From contig JAUUZA010000022.1 of the NCBI GenBank assembly GCA_030590165.1, forward strand, positions 1 through 10,355: DNA of 10,355 bases, written 5' to 3'. Shown here one piece after another: positions 1-5,751 of the stretch (position 1 is its first letter; each line of letters opens with the position of its first letter). A program made the position numbers and the translations under genes. The notes under the pieces were generated by a model. The model had not been told where the DNA came from and did not search any database. It saw only the letters and a list, made by a program, of their open reading frames with translations. This DNA is from Candidatus Altarchaeota archaeon (GTDB lineage: Archaea > SpSt-1190).

Positions 1-1
1 A

Positions 2-1090
2 ACTGTGGAGAAAGTCATAAATTTTGTTACGTCCTCTCCTGCAAAAACAAATATTGTTGAATTCAGTGGTGGTGAACCTCTTTTGAATTTTGAGGTTTTG
101 AAGGCTGCGGTAAAGTTTGCAAAAAAAATTTCAGATGAAAAAAACAAAAAAGTTGGGTTTGCAATGATTCATAATGGGACTAATTGGGATGAGGAAAAAA
201 TGAAATTTTTTATTGGTGAAAAAGTAGGCATTTGTTTTTCACTTGATGGGCCTAAAGATTTACATAATAAACACAGACCTTTTCTTAATGGGGAAGGAAC
301 TTATGAAGAGGTTTCAAAGTGGATTGGCAAGTTTAGAAAAGTGAGATTCAAGGGTTTGAATGCCATTCCAGTTATAACTAAATATTCTCTTTTAAGGGGG
401 AAGGAAATTGTGGATGAATATCTTTCACAAGGATTTAGAGTTATTCGTTTCAAATACCTTTCATATTTTGGTAGGGCTGCATCTATTTGGGATGAAATAG
501 GATATACTTCTGAAGAATTTTTGAAAGCATGGAAAGAAGTTATTGAGTATATGTTTGAATTAAACAAAAGGGGAATTCTAGTTATTGAAGGTGTTACGCA
601 AGTATTGGCTCAAAAGATTTTTTGGAATCGCGACCCAGGATTCTGTGAATTACATATGCCTTGTGGGGCTGGGCTTGAACAGCTTGCCTATGCCCCAAAT
701 GGTGATGTTTATACTTGTGATGAAGGAAGGATGTTTGAAGAATTTAAGATAGGTGATGTTAATCAAAAATATTCTGAGGTGATGAAAAATTCTCTCTTGA
801 GAGAAATGAGTATTGCTTCAAGTGGTTTTTTGAATTCATGCGATAATTGTGTTTTCAAGCCCTTTTGTGGAACTTGTCCACTGGAATCGTACAAAATTCA
901 AGGGAGTATTTATTCAAAAATACCGCTCGATAGACGATGCAAAATTCACAAGGGTATGCTTGAATATCTTTTCAATAGAATGTTGGAAGATAATAAATTC
1001 AAGAAAATGATAAAAAACTGGGCAGAGACAAAGAATTTGATTGAATTGAAAAGAAAAAAAGGATTTATGAGTTCCTCAATGCTTTATTAA
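2..1090 (+). CDS. hxsB: HxsB-like radical SAM/SPASM peptide maturase (5' end outside window)
   Basis: This is the C-terminal 361 or so residues of a radical SAM peptide-modifying enzyme. The frame is open to the window edge, and the GTG at 5 is not a credible start because the CxxxCxxC cluster motif must lie upstream, probably about 80-100 residues away. Numbering from that GTG, the SAM-binding GGEP motif is at 22-25, followed by SLDGP (79-83). A complete SPASM set follows: Cys220 in CGAG, Cys238 in YTCDEGRM, Cys279/282/288/291 in CDNCVFKPFCGTC, and Cys312. SPASM domains bind auxiliary iron-sulfur clusters used in ribosomal peptide modification. The order of EFSGGEPLLNF, EIVDEYLSQGF, GYTSEEFL and DVYTCDEGRM matches my memory of His-Xaa-Ser maturase HxsB, and the next gene encodes His-x-Ser repeats. 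The rSAM/SPASM class is near certain; the HxsB assignment is likely but from memory. Confidence 0.85.
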   Translation, partial: TVEKVINFVTSSPAKTNIVEFSGGEPLLNFEVLKAAVKFAKKISDEKNKKVGFAMIHNGTNWDEEKMKFFIGEKVGICFSLDGPKDLHNKHRPFLNGEGTYEEVSKWIGKFRKVRFKGLNAIPVITKYSLLRGKEIVDEYLSQGFRVIRFKYLSYFGRAASIWDEIGYTSEEFLKAWKEVIEYMFELNKRGILVIEGVTQVLAQKIFWNRDPGFCELHMPCGAGLEQLAYAPNGDVYTCDEGRMFEEFKIGDVNQKYSEVMKNSLLREMSIASSGFLNSCDNCVFKPFCGTCPLESYKIQGSIYSKIPLDRRCKIHKGMLEYLFNRMLEDNKFKKMIKNWAETKNLIELKRKKGFMSSSMLY

Positions 1091-1095
1091 TAAAT

Positions 1096-1105
1096 CTTAT
1101 ATAAG
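1096..1105 (+). promoter_or_regulatory. Archaeal TATA-like box for the precursor gene
   Basis: The perfect 10-bp palindrome CTTATATAAG lies in the 34-bp gap after the upstream stop codon. Its centre is about 25 bp before the GTG start of the precursor. In archaea transcription starts about 25 bp after the TATA box, so the transcript would be leaderless or nearly so, and the precursor could be expressed separately from the upstream maturase. No start site has been mapped. Confidence 0.6.
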
Positions 1106-1124
1106 ATGAAAAGGTTAAGTTATT

Positions 1125-1469
1125 GTGAAAGTTTCAAAAAAACTCAAGAGGTTTTTCAAGGAAGAAAAAGCGTTTTTTGATAAAAATAAAATTGTGACTG
1201 CGGTTTCTTTAATTTCCATAGCGTCAATGACTTTATTGCCTTCAAAGGCGATAGTTGGTGAGTATGATGTAGGGACTAATGTGATTTCTACTTCTCACTC
1301 TCATCACGGTTCTCATAGCACTCACGCCACTCATGGTTCTCCCGGCTCTCATGCTACTCACAGCTCTCATGCTACTCACAGCTCTCATGCTACTCACAGC
1401 TCTCATGCTACTCACAGCACACATAATACCTGTTCATGTGGTTGTGTTGGTCGAATTGGATCGGCATAG
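1125..1469 (+). CDS. HxsA-like His-x-Ser/Thr repeat precursor peptide, exported
   Basis: This 114-residue protein is the probable substrate of the neighbouring rSAM enzymes. Residues 1-22 are Lys-rich. Residues 23-38 are a hydrophobic signal segment, and Ser40-Lys41-Ala42 fits a signal peptidase site, leaving about 72 mature residues. From His58 to His100 a histidine recurs every third residue, 14 times in 15 positions (only residue 73 is Pro), with Ser or Thr usually in third place. The chain ends with Cys103, Cys105 and Cys107 (CSCGC) then VGRIGSA. The GTG start at 1125 is preceded by AGGT at 1112-1115 with a 9-nt spacer and by a TATA box. The architecture matches HxsA of the His-Xaa-Ser system, next to HxsB-like and SPASM enzymes. 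The Cys tail is not something I recall for HxsA. Metal binding is possible but inferred from composition only. Confidence 0.85.
   Translation: MKVSKKLKRFFKEEKAFFDKNKIVTAVSLISIASMTLLPSKAIVGEYDVGTNVISTSHSHHGSHSTHATHGSPGSHATHSSHATHSSHATHSSHATHSTHNTCSCGCVGRIGSA
1345..1416 (+). repeat. Four perfect 18-bp tandem repeats in the His-rich core
   Basis: The unit GCTCTCATGCTACTCACA occurs four times without a mismatch, at 1345, 1363, 1381 and 1399. Each unit encodes six residues (two His-x-x triplets), so gain or loss of a unit keeps the reading frame. Perfect identity, including at synonymous positions, points to recent slippage or unequal crossover. The tract is also much richer in C than the surrounding coding DNA. 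Confidence 0.97.
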
Positions 1470-1486
1470 CTGTTGAGATTATGGTT

Positions 1487-2548
1487 ATGAATTTTGATAT
1501 TAAATCGCTGAGTTTTTGCTTGACTGATTCATGTAATCTTAATTGTAAATTTTGTTATGCCGATGCTAAAAAAAAAGGAAGTTTTCTTGATTATGTGAAG
1601 GCCAAAAAATTTTTGGAATTTTTTTCTAAATTTGCAATTCCGCGCGTTTCAATAAATTTCATTGGAGGCGAACCAACTCTTTATCCACAATTATTGGACC
1701 TTATTGATTTTGCAAATGAAAATTTAATAGACCCATTTATACAAATATCAACTAATGGTGTTATTTCTTTGGAGAAACTTAACAAACTTTTAGAAAAAAA
1801 AGTTTATTTTTATTTGAGTTTTGAGGGTCTTCCTGAATTTCAAGATTTTGAAAGACCTTTTCATGATTCCAGAGGTTCAAGTGAAATAGTAATTAAAACA
1901 ATTAAAACTATAATTTCTAATGACCCCGATAAACTTTGGCTTAGAATTAATTATTCTACAAATAAAATTGGGAAAGAAAAAAAAATAGCTGAATTTATAA
2001 AATCTCTTGGAGTTAAAAATGTGTCACTTGGAGTTCTCAACACTCTTGGTAGGGGAAAAGCTTATGAAAATGTTAATGTTACTAAATGTTCAGAGGAAGT
2101 ACCAAAACTTGCGGACGCTTTGTTGAAGGAAGGAGTTAATGTGAAGTTGGCAAGACTTTATCCGTATGCAGAAGTTTGTCGTCCTTCTTGTAAGGCGGGT
2201 ATTTCTTCTTTCTCTATAACTGTTGATGGGAAAGTTGCCACTTGTCATAAAATTATTTCTACGTCAGACATTGATAAAAATCACAAAATTTTTGTGATTG
2301 GGGATATTAACAACGAGGTAAAAATTGACCAAATTCGTTTGAAGGTGTTTAATGATTTTGCAAAAATACTTCCTGAAAAATGTATTTCTTGTGATATTTC
2401 CATTCATTGTGGAGGTTGTCCATTTGAAAAAATATTCGTTAAAGAAAAAGTAGTTATGAGTAAGTGGTTTTGTGATTTCAAATATATTGGGACGAAAGCA
2501 TTTAAGAAATATTTTCCATTGGGATTGAAGAGAAATATAAAGAATTAA
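1487..2548 (+). CDS. Radical SAM/SPASM peptide maturase, first of a tandem pair
   Basis: This is a 353-residue radical SAM enzyme with a C-terminal SPASM domain. From Met at 1487, the [4Fe-4S] cysteines are Cys16, Cys20 and Cys23 (CNLNCKFC) and GGEP is at 60-63. SPASM cysteines are 235 (CKAG), 253, 299/302/308/311 (CISCDISIHCGGC) and 329. It begins 17 bp after the precursor stop, so co-transcription and action on the His-rich peptide are likely. The frame is open back to an ATG at 1436, but that would overlap the precursor and add an improbable Trp/Cys-rich lead. I prefer 1487, with GAG at 1475-1477 as a weak ribosome site; ATG 1481 is also possible. The protein is a paralogue of the next gene, with a short stretch of near-identical DNA. 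The exact reaction (thioether, epimerisation or ring formation) cannot be read from the sequence. Confidence 0.93.
   Translation: MNFDIKSLSFCLTDSCNLNCKFCYADAKKKGSFLDYVKAKKFLEFFSKFAIPRVSINFIGGEPTLYPQLLDLIDFANENLIDPFIQISTNGVISLEKLNKLLEKKVYFYLSFEGLPEFQDFERPFHDSRGSSEIVIKTIKTIISNDPDKLWLRINYSTNKIGKEKKIAEFIKSLGVKNVSLGVLNTLGRGKAYENVNVTKCSEEVPKLADALLKEGVNVKLARLYPYAEVCRPSCKAGISSFSITVDGKVATCHKIISTSDIDKNHKIFVIGDINNEVKIDQIRLKVFNDFAKILPEKCISCDISIHCGGCPFEKIFVKEKVVMSKWFCDFKYIGTKAFKKYFPLGLKRNIKN
1817..1907 (+). repeat. 91-bp block shared with the downstream paralogue (copy 1)
   Basis: This stretch matches 2902-2992 at 90 of 91 positions; the first 70 bp are identical and the one difference is T1887 versus C2972. 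It encodes a segment of the radical SAM barrel that includes SFEGLPEFQDF and FHDSRGSSE. DNA on both sides differs at many synonymous positions, so the block looks like recent gene conversion or recombination. Confidence 0.95.
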
Positions 2549-2550
2549 AT

Positions 2551-3609
2551 GTGGAATTGATGTTTGGTATGTTGAATCATGAGGTGCAATGGCTTGGAAT
2601 ATCTTTAGTTGATTTTTGTAATTTGAATTGTAAATATTGTTCTGTAAATGCTAATCAGAAAGGGGAGGTTCTTGAGTTTTCTAAAATTGAAAGTTTTTTG
2701 GTTTTCTTTTCAGAATATGCATGTCCGGGAACAAGAATTTTATTAACAGGGGGAGAGCCTACACTCCATCCTCACTTATTGAGAATAATTGATTTAATTG
2801 AAGATTATTTTATAGACCCGTTAATTCAAATTGGTACTAATGGCGTAATTTCTCCTGAAACTCTTGATGCCCTCTTAGATAAACGAGTTAGTTTTTACTT
2901 AAGTTTTGAGGGTCTTCCTGAATTTCAAGATTTTGAAAGACCTTTTCATGATTCCAGAGGTTCAAGTGAAACAGTAATTAAAACAATTAAAAAAATAATT
3001 TCCAGAGACCCGAATAAATTAGTGATTAGGATTAACCATTCCACAAATAAAATAGGGAAAGAAAAAGAAATGATTTTATTTTTGAAATCTCTTGGTGTCA
3101 AAAAAATATCGTTGGGAGTTCTTTCTCCTGATGGAAGGGGGGAGAATTATCCATTTGTTGATTTTGTGAGATGTTCTAGTTTTATTCCTTCATTTACTAA
3201 ACTGTTAGATGAAGAAAATTTTAGTATTTGGTTTTCTAAGTTTTCTCCTAGAAAAAAAAATTGGCCCTCTTGTGGTGCCGGAATTGAGTCTTTTTTTCTT
3301 TCAGTAGATGGTAAAATTGTTACATGTCAAAATATTTTGCGTGCATCAGACCTTGACAAAAATCACAAAATTTTTGTGGTTGGGGATGTAAATGAAGGGG
3401 TGAAAATTGATTCAGTCCGCCTGAAAAAATTTAATGACTTTTCTAAAATGATTCCTGAAAAATGTGTTTCTTGTAAGATTATGAATTATTGTGGGGGTTG
3501 TCCATTTGAAAAAGTCATAATTGAAGGAAAGTCTATTATGAATAAGGAATTTTGTGAGGCAAGTAAACTATTAATTGATGGTTTGTTGAAACTTTATCCT
3601 AAAAAGTAG
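2551..3609 (+). CDS. Radical SAM/SPASM peptide maturase, second of a tandem pair
   Basis: This is a 352-residue paralogue of the preceding enzyme, starting 2 bp after its stop, so the two are surely co-transcribed. Cys23, Cys27 and Cys30 (CNLNCKYC) bind the catalytic cluster and GGEP is at 67-70. SPASM cysteines are 241 (CGAG), 259, 305/308/314/317 (CVSCKIMNYCGGC) and 335. The two proteins align without large gaps, so this is a tandem duplication that has kept all cluster ligands; both copies appear active. Divergence is greatest between the barrel and the SPASM domain (about residues 190-240), where substrate choice may lie (inference). The start is uncertain: GTG 2551 is closest to the upstream stop, but ATG 2560 or ATG 2569 would give an N-terminus closer to the paralogue's. 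Confidence 0.93.
   Translation: MELMFGMLNHEVQWLGISLVDFCNLNCKYCSVNANQKGEVLEFSKIESFLVFFSEYACPGTRILLTGGEPTLHPHLLRIIDLIEDYFIDPLIQIGTNGVISPETLDALLDKRVSFYLSFEGLPEFQDFERPFHDSRGSSETVIKTIKKIISRDPNKLVIRINHSTNKIGKEKEMILFLKSLGVKKISLGVLSPDGRGENYPFVDFVRCSSFIPSFTKLLDEENFSIWFSKFSPRKKNWPSCGAGIESFFLSVDGKIVTCQNILRASDLDKNHKIFVVGDVNEGVKIDSVRLKKFNDFSKMIPEKCVSCKIMNYCGGCPFEKVIIEGKSIMNKEFCEASKLLIDGLLKLYPKK
2902..2992 (+). repeat. 91-bp block shared with the upstream paralogue (copy 2)
   Basis: This is the partner of 1817-1907, at a constant offset of 1085 bp. The two copies are in the same frame and encode the same protein segment, apart from one Ile-to-Thr change caused by the single mismatch. Shorter exact matches recur further on, for example around 2280-2300 and 3360-3380, but with more substitutions between them. 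Confidence 0.95.
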
Positions 3610-3625
3610 AAATGTATAAAATTCA

Positions 3626-3630
3626 GAGGG
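3626..3630 (+). promoter_or_regulatory. Shine-Dalgarno site for the gene at 3637
   Basis: GAGGG lies 6 nt before the ATG at 3637, in the 27-bp gap after the second SPASM enzyme. It supports that start and suggests translation from a longer transcript that includes the upstream enzymes. Confidence 0.6.
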
Positions 3631-3636
3631 ATATAT

Positions 3637-4326
3637 ATGAATGTGAAGAAATATTTGTTTTTGTTATTAATTCCTTTCTTGGTTGTTGGTTTTTTAAAAA
3701 TTACTCAAAAGTCAGCAGATGATATAATAATTAAAGTGTATGAAGAAAAAATAAATGAAGGATTCAAAGAGTATTTTGATGAATTTGGCACTGATGTTTC
3801 TTCTGAAAATATAGAATATGCTTGGATTCTAGAAGATTATGGAATTGATTTTACAATATATCCTGACCTTGGGGGTTCCAAAATTCTAAAATATTGGGAT
3901 TATATTGGAAATTATAGTAAAGATTTGAATTGTAGTAAATATATAGGACCTGAATACATAAGGTGTATTACAATGAGGCTCAAAGCTGGAGCAGACAGTG
4001 AAACTTTATTTGAAGATCTTTCTAATGTAAACCCATCTTCATATTATGAGATGCATTTAATGACATATGCGGTTGCTTTGAAAGCCCCATCTGGAGATTT
4101 TGTTACTGCTTCCCAAATTATTTGTGAGAAATTCTCAGAATTTTATTCTGAGGAGGAACCTGAAGAGTTGTGTGAATATGTTCGAAAATCAAATTTACTC
4201 TGGCTCTGCTTTAAAAATGATTTAGGGTTTCGTGGTATCGCATACAGTGAACCCAAAAATCTTGAGGAATTTACTTGTTATTACAGAGCTTATAAAAATT
4301 TTAAGCATACAAAATTTGTAGAATAA
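3637..4326 (+). CDS. Unknown membrane-anchored or secreted protein with six cysteines
   Basis: I do not recognise this 229-residue protein. Residues 1-5 are basic (MNVKK) and residues 6-20 are strongly hydrophobic, giving an uncleaved N-terminal anchor or a signal peptide. There is no clear signal peptidase site, so an anchor is slightly preferred. The rest is soluble, acidic and rich in aromatic residues, with Tyr in many places. Cys99, 110, 163, 179, 191 and 214 could form three disulfides outside the cell. No metal-binding or catalytic motif stands out. It sits 27 bp after the tandem SPASM enzymes on the same strand with a good ribosome site, so it probably belongs to the same transcript. 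It could help export or bind the modified His-rich peptide, but that rests on position alone. Confidence 0.8.
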   Translation: MNVKKYLFLLLIPFLVVGFLKITQKSADDIIIKVYEEKINEGFKEYFDEFGTDVSSENIEYAWILEDYGIDFTIYPDLGGSKILKYWDYIGNYSKDLNCSKYIGPEYIRCITMRLKAGADSETLFEDLSNVNPSSYYEMHLMTYAVALKAPSGDFVTASQIICEKFSEFYSEEEPEELCEYVRKSNLLWLCFKNDLGFRGIAYSEPKNLEEFTCYYRAYKNFKHTKFVE

Positions 4327-4328
4327 TT

Positions 4329-4345
4329 AAAGAGGTCAAAGAGGT
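4329..4345 (+). repeat. Two direct copies of AAAGAGGT upstream of a promoter
   Basis: AAAGAGGT occurs at 4329-4336 and again at 4338-4345, 9 bp apart, just before the TATA-like box at 4351. A purine-rich stretch here could be part of the TFB recognition element or a regulator site. With only two short copies, chance is a real alternative. Confidence 0.35.
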
Positions 4346-4350
4346 AAGGA

Positions 4351-4360
4351 TTATTTTAAA
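4351..4360 (+). promoter_or_regulatory. TATA-like box for the gene at 4382
   Basis: TTATTTTAAA is centred about 26 bp before the ATG at 4382, which would place the transcript start at or next to the start codon. No Shine-Dalgarno sequence lies at a usable distance (GGTGGG at 4361 is about 15 nt away), so a leaderless message fits best. This would begin a new transcription unit after the unknown secreted protein. Confidence 0.5.
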
Positions 4361-4381
4361 GGTGGGTCCTAAACTAAAATA

Positions 4382-5335
4382 ATGCGACGTCTTGATTTAA
4401 AAGTTGGTTATGCTTGTAATCTGCGTTGTAGACATTGCGTTCAGGGAAATAAAAGGGAGCTTTTTCCTAGTAAGTCGATTGAGCAAATAAAGAGTGATTT
4501 GAAAGAGGTATTTTCAAAAGGCGTTGTTGAAGTAGTATTTACGGGAGGCGAGCCAACAGTCCACAAGAATATTCTTGAAGCTGTGAAGTTTGCCCGTGAT
4601 TTGGGTTTCAAACTTATACAAATACAGACTAATGGTCGCATGTTTTCTTCTAAGAATTTTACTGAGAAAATGGTAGAGGCAGGGATGACTGAATTTTCAC
4701 CTGCTTTGAATGGGCACATTCCAAGTCTCCACGATTATTTAGCTAGTGTTCCTGGTGCTTGGAAACAAACAGTTAGGGGCATTATGAATGTTAAAGAATA
4801 TGGGTTAAACATAATTTCAAATTCTGTTGTTAGTAAACCAAATTATAGATTTTTAAATAAACTTGCGACCCTCTTGGTTAAACTTGGTGTTGACCAATAT
4901 CAATTAGCATTTGTTCACGCTGGAGGAAGGGCGTGGGAAAATTTTGACTCAATTGTTCCAAGAGTTTCGTTGGCGGCGCCTCACATCCATAGGGGATTAC
5001 AAATTGGTATTGACGCTGGACTTCCTGTTATGGCGGAGGCAATGCCATATTGTTTAATGCGGAATTATGAAAAATATGTTTCAGAATTATACATACCTTC
5101 ATCAGCCGTGTACGAAGTTGGTTTCAGAACTGAAAATTATGAAAAATGGAGAGTTAATGAAGGAAAGTGGAAAGGGGAGAGGTGTAAATCCTGCGCTTTT
5201 TTTAATATTTGTGAAGGTCCGTGGAAGGAATATGTTGAAAGAATAGGGCCTGAAGAGTTTATTCCCATTCCTGGAAAGAAAAAAACGAAGGCAGATATTT
5301 TAGGATTTAATAGCAAGGACAATTTCACCAAGTAA
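4382..5335 (+). CDS. Radical SAM enzyme, HxsC-like C-terminal signature
   Basis: This 317-residue radical SAM protein has Cys12, Cys16 and Cys19 (CNLRCRHC), GGEP at 55-58 and QTNGRMF at 82-88. Near the middle it has HDYLASVPGAW (117-127), a pattern seen in the COG0535 maturase group. The C-terminus holds Cys224 (MPYC) and Cys268/271/277 (CKSCAFFNICEGP) followed by Tyr284, Gly289 and a PIP end. These four cysteines are the right number for one auxiliary [4Fe-4S] cluster in a shortened SPASM-like or twitch domain, instead of the seven of full SPASM. The CxxCxxxxxCxG tail and HD...PG motif recall HxsC, but I am not certain. Three other genes to the right share the layout. Its 3' end overlaps the convergent gene at 5300 by 36 bp. 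The substrate is unknown; the His-rich peptide is the obvious candidate. Confidence 0.88.
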   Translation: MRRLDLKVGYACNLRCRHCVQGNKRELFPSKSIEQIKSDLKEVFSKGVVEVVFTGGEPTVHKNILEAVKFARDLGFKLIQIQTNGRMFSSKNFTEKMVEAGMTEFSPALNGHIPSLHDYLASVPGAWKQTVRGIMNVKEYGLNIISNSVVSKPNYRFLNKLATLLVKLGVDQYQLAFVHAGGRAWENFDSIVPRVSLAAPHIHRGLQIGIDAGLPVMAEAMPYCLMRNYEKYVSELYIPSSAVYEVGFRTENYEKWRVNEGKWKGERCKSCAFFNICEGPWKEYVERIGPEEFIPIPGKKKTKADILGFNSKDNFTK

Positions 5336-5716
5336 TTCTGAAGCAAAGAAAGGGGTATCTGAATTTTCTTGAAGATTGTCACATATTTCATATTGATATT
5401 TTTGACCTTCAAATGGGAGAGGGATTGATACATATTCTTCCACTTCTGCTTTTTCTTTCTCACTTAAATTTTTTGAACAAACAACGATAGCAAAAGTGAA
5501 ATCTTTGTTCAGGTAAATTTTAGTACACATATTTGAAAGAGGTTCCGCAACTAAGAAGTTAAAACTACCTATTTTTGTACCTGGTGGAAATTTGTTAAGA
5601 ATAAAAGTGTGTGGGGTTTCTATTTCAGATTTTGGACTGTAATTGTAAAACATTGTTAACCCTGAAATCAAAATCAAGGGAACCAAAATAAGCAAAATTT
5701 CTTTTAAATGTTTCAC
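5300..5716 (-). CDS. Small single-pass membrane protein, unknown function
   Basis: This minus-strand gene fills the gap between two rSAM genes. From a GTG at 5716 it encodes 138 residues: MKHLKE, a transmembrane helix at about 7-24 (ILLILVPLILISGLTMFY), then an outside domain of about 110 residues with Cys64, Cys80 and Cys112. The frame stays open to an ATG at 5764, but that start would overlap the divergent rSAM gene and add a polar 16-residue lead, so I prefer 5716. GGGTGA upstream is rather distant (13 nt), while TTATTAAA on this strand at 5743-5736 fits a leaderless start. The hydrophobic helix and normal composition argue that this is real coding DNA. Its 3' end overlaps the upstream rSAM gene by 36 bp. 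I recognise no family. Confidence 0.68.
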   Translation of the reverse strand: MKHLKEILLILVPLILISGLTMFYNYSPKSEIETPHTFILNKFPPGTKIGSFNFLVAEPLSNMCTKIYLNKDFTFAIVVCSKNLSEKEKAEVEEYVSIPLPFEGQKYQYEICDNLQENSDTPFFASELLGEIVLAIKS

Positions 5717-5722
5717 ATAATT

Positions 5723-5730
5723 CTTATATT
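5723..5730 (+). promoter_or_regulatory. TATA-like box for the rSAM pair at 5752
   Basis: CTTATATT is centred about 25 bp before the ATG at 5752. No ribosome site precedes that ATG, so a leaderless transcript for the two coupled rSAM genes is likely. The box lies within 10 bp of a TATA-like element on the other strand. Confidence 0.5.
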
Positions 5731-5735
5731 CACCC

Positions 5736-5743
5736 TTTAATAA
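5736..5743 (-). promoter_or_regulatory. Possible divergent TATA-like box for the small membrane protein
   Basis: On the minus strand this reads TTATTAAA and is centred about 24 bp before the GTG at 5716. If real, it and the plus-strand box at 5723-5730 form a very compact divergent promoter in which the two initiation complexes would compete for the same DNA. In AT-rich DNA such matches also occur by chance. Confidence 0.3.
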
Positions 5744-5751
5744 TTCTTTCG

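Noticed and set aside
301-567. Minus-strand 88-codon frame inside the HxsB-like gene
   Set aside because: It lies opposite a well-conserved region of the maturase and shows no independent coding signal. The same holds for the minus-strand frame at 4441-4719.
1345-1416. CRISPR-like array
   Set aside because: The 18-bp units are directly adjacent with no spacers and encode protein in frame.
1242-1424. Minus-strand frame across the His-rich repeat encoding repeated Ser-Met-Arg-Ala units
   Set aside because: It exists only because the 18-bp tandem repeat is open in several frames. It has no start signal and lies opposite a gene with a signal peptide, TATA box and fitting neighbours.
1436-1486. 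Longer N-terminus for the first tandem SPASM enzyme starting at ATG 1436
   Set aside because: It would overlap the precursor by 34 bp and add a Trp/Cys-rich lead that has no counterpart in the paralogue. The ATG at 1487 gives a normal distance to the cluster cysteines.
2284-2298. CACAAAATTTTTGTG hairpin, also present in the downstream paralogue near 3363
   Set aside because: It is inside coding sequence in both copies, encodes a conserved HKIFV segment and has a one-base loop. It is explained by shared ancestry, not by a terminator.
3615-3622. TATAAAAT as a promoter for the gene at 3637
   Set aside because: It is only about 18 bp before the ATG, which would start transcription inside the gene. 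The Shine-Dalgarno site and short gap favour translation from the upstream transcript.
5137-5463. Minus-strand 108-codon frame
   Set aside because: It is a shadow lying opposite the rSAM gene and out of frame with the more credible membrane protein gene at 5300-5716.
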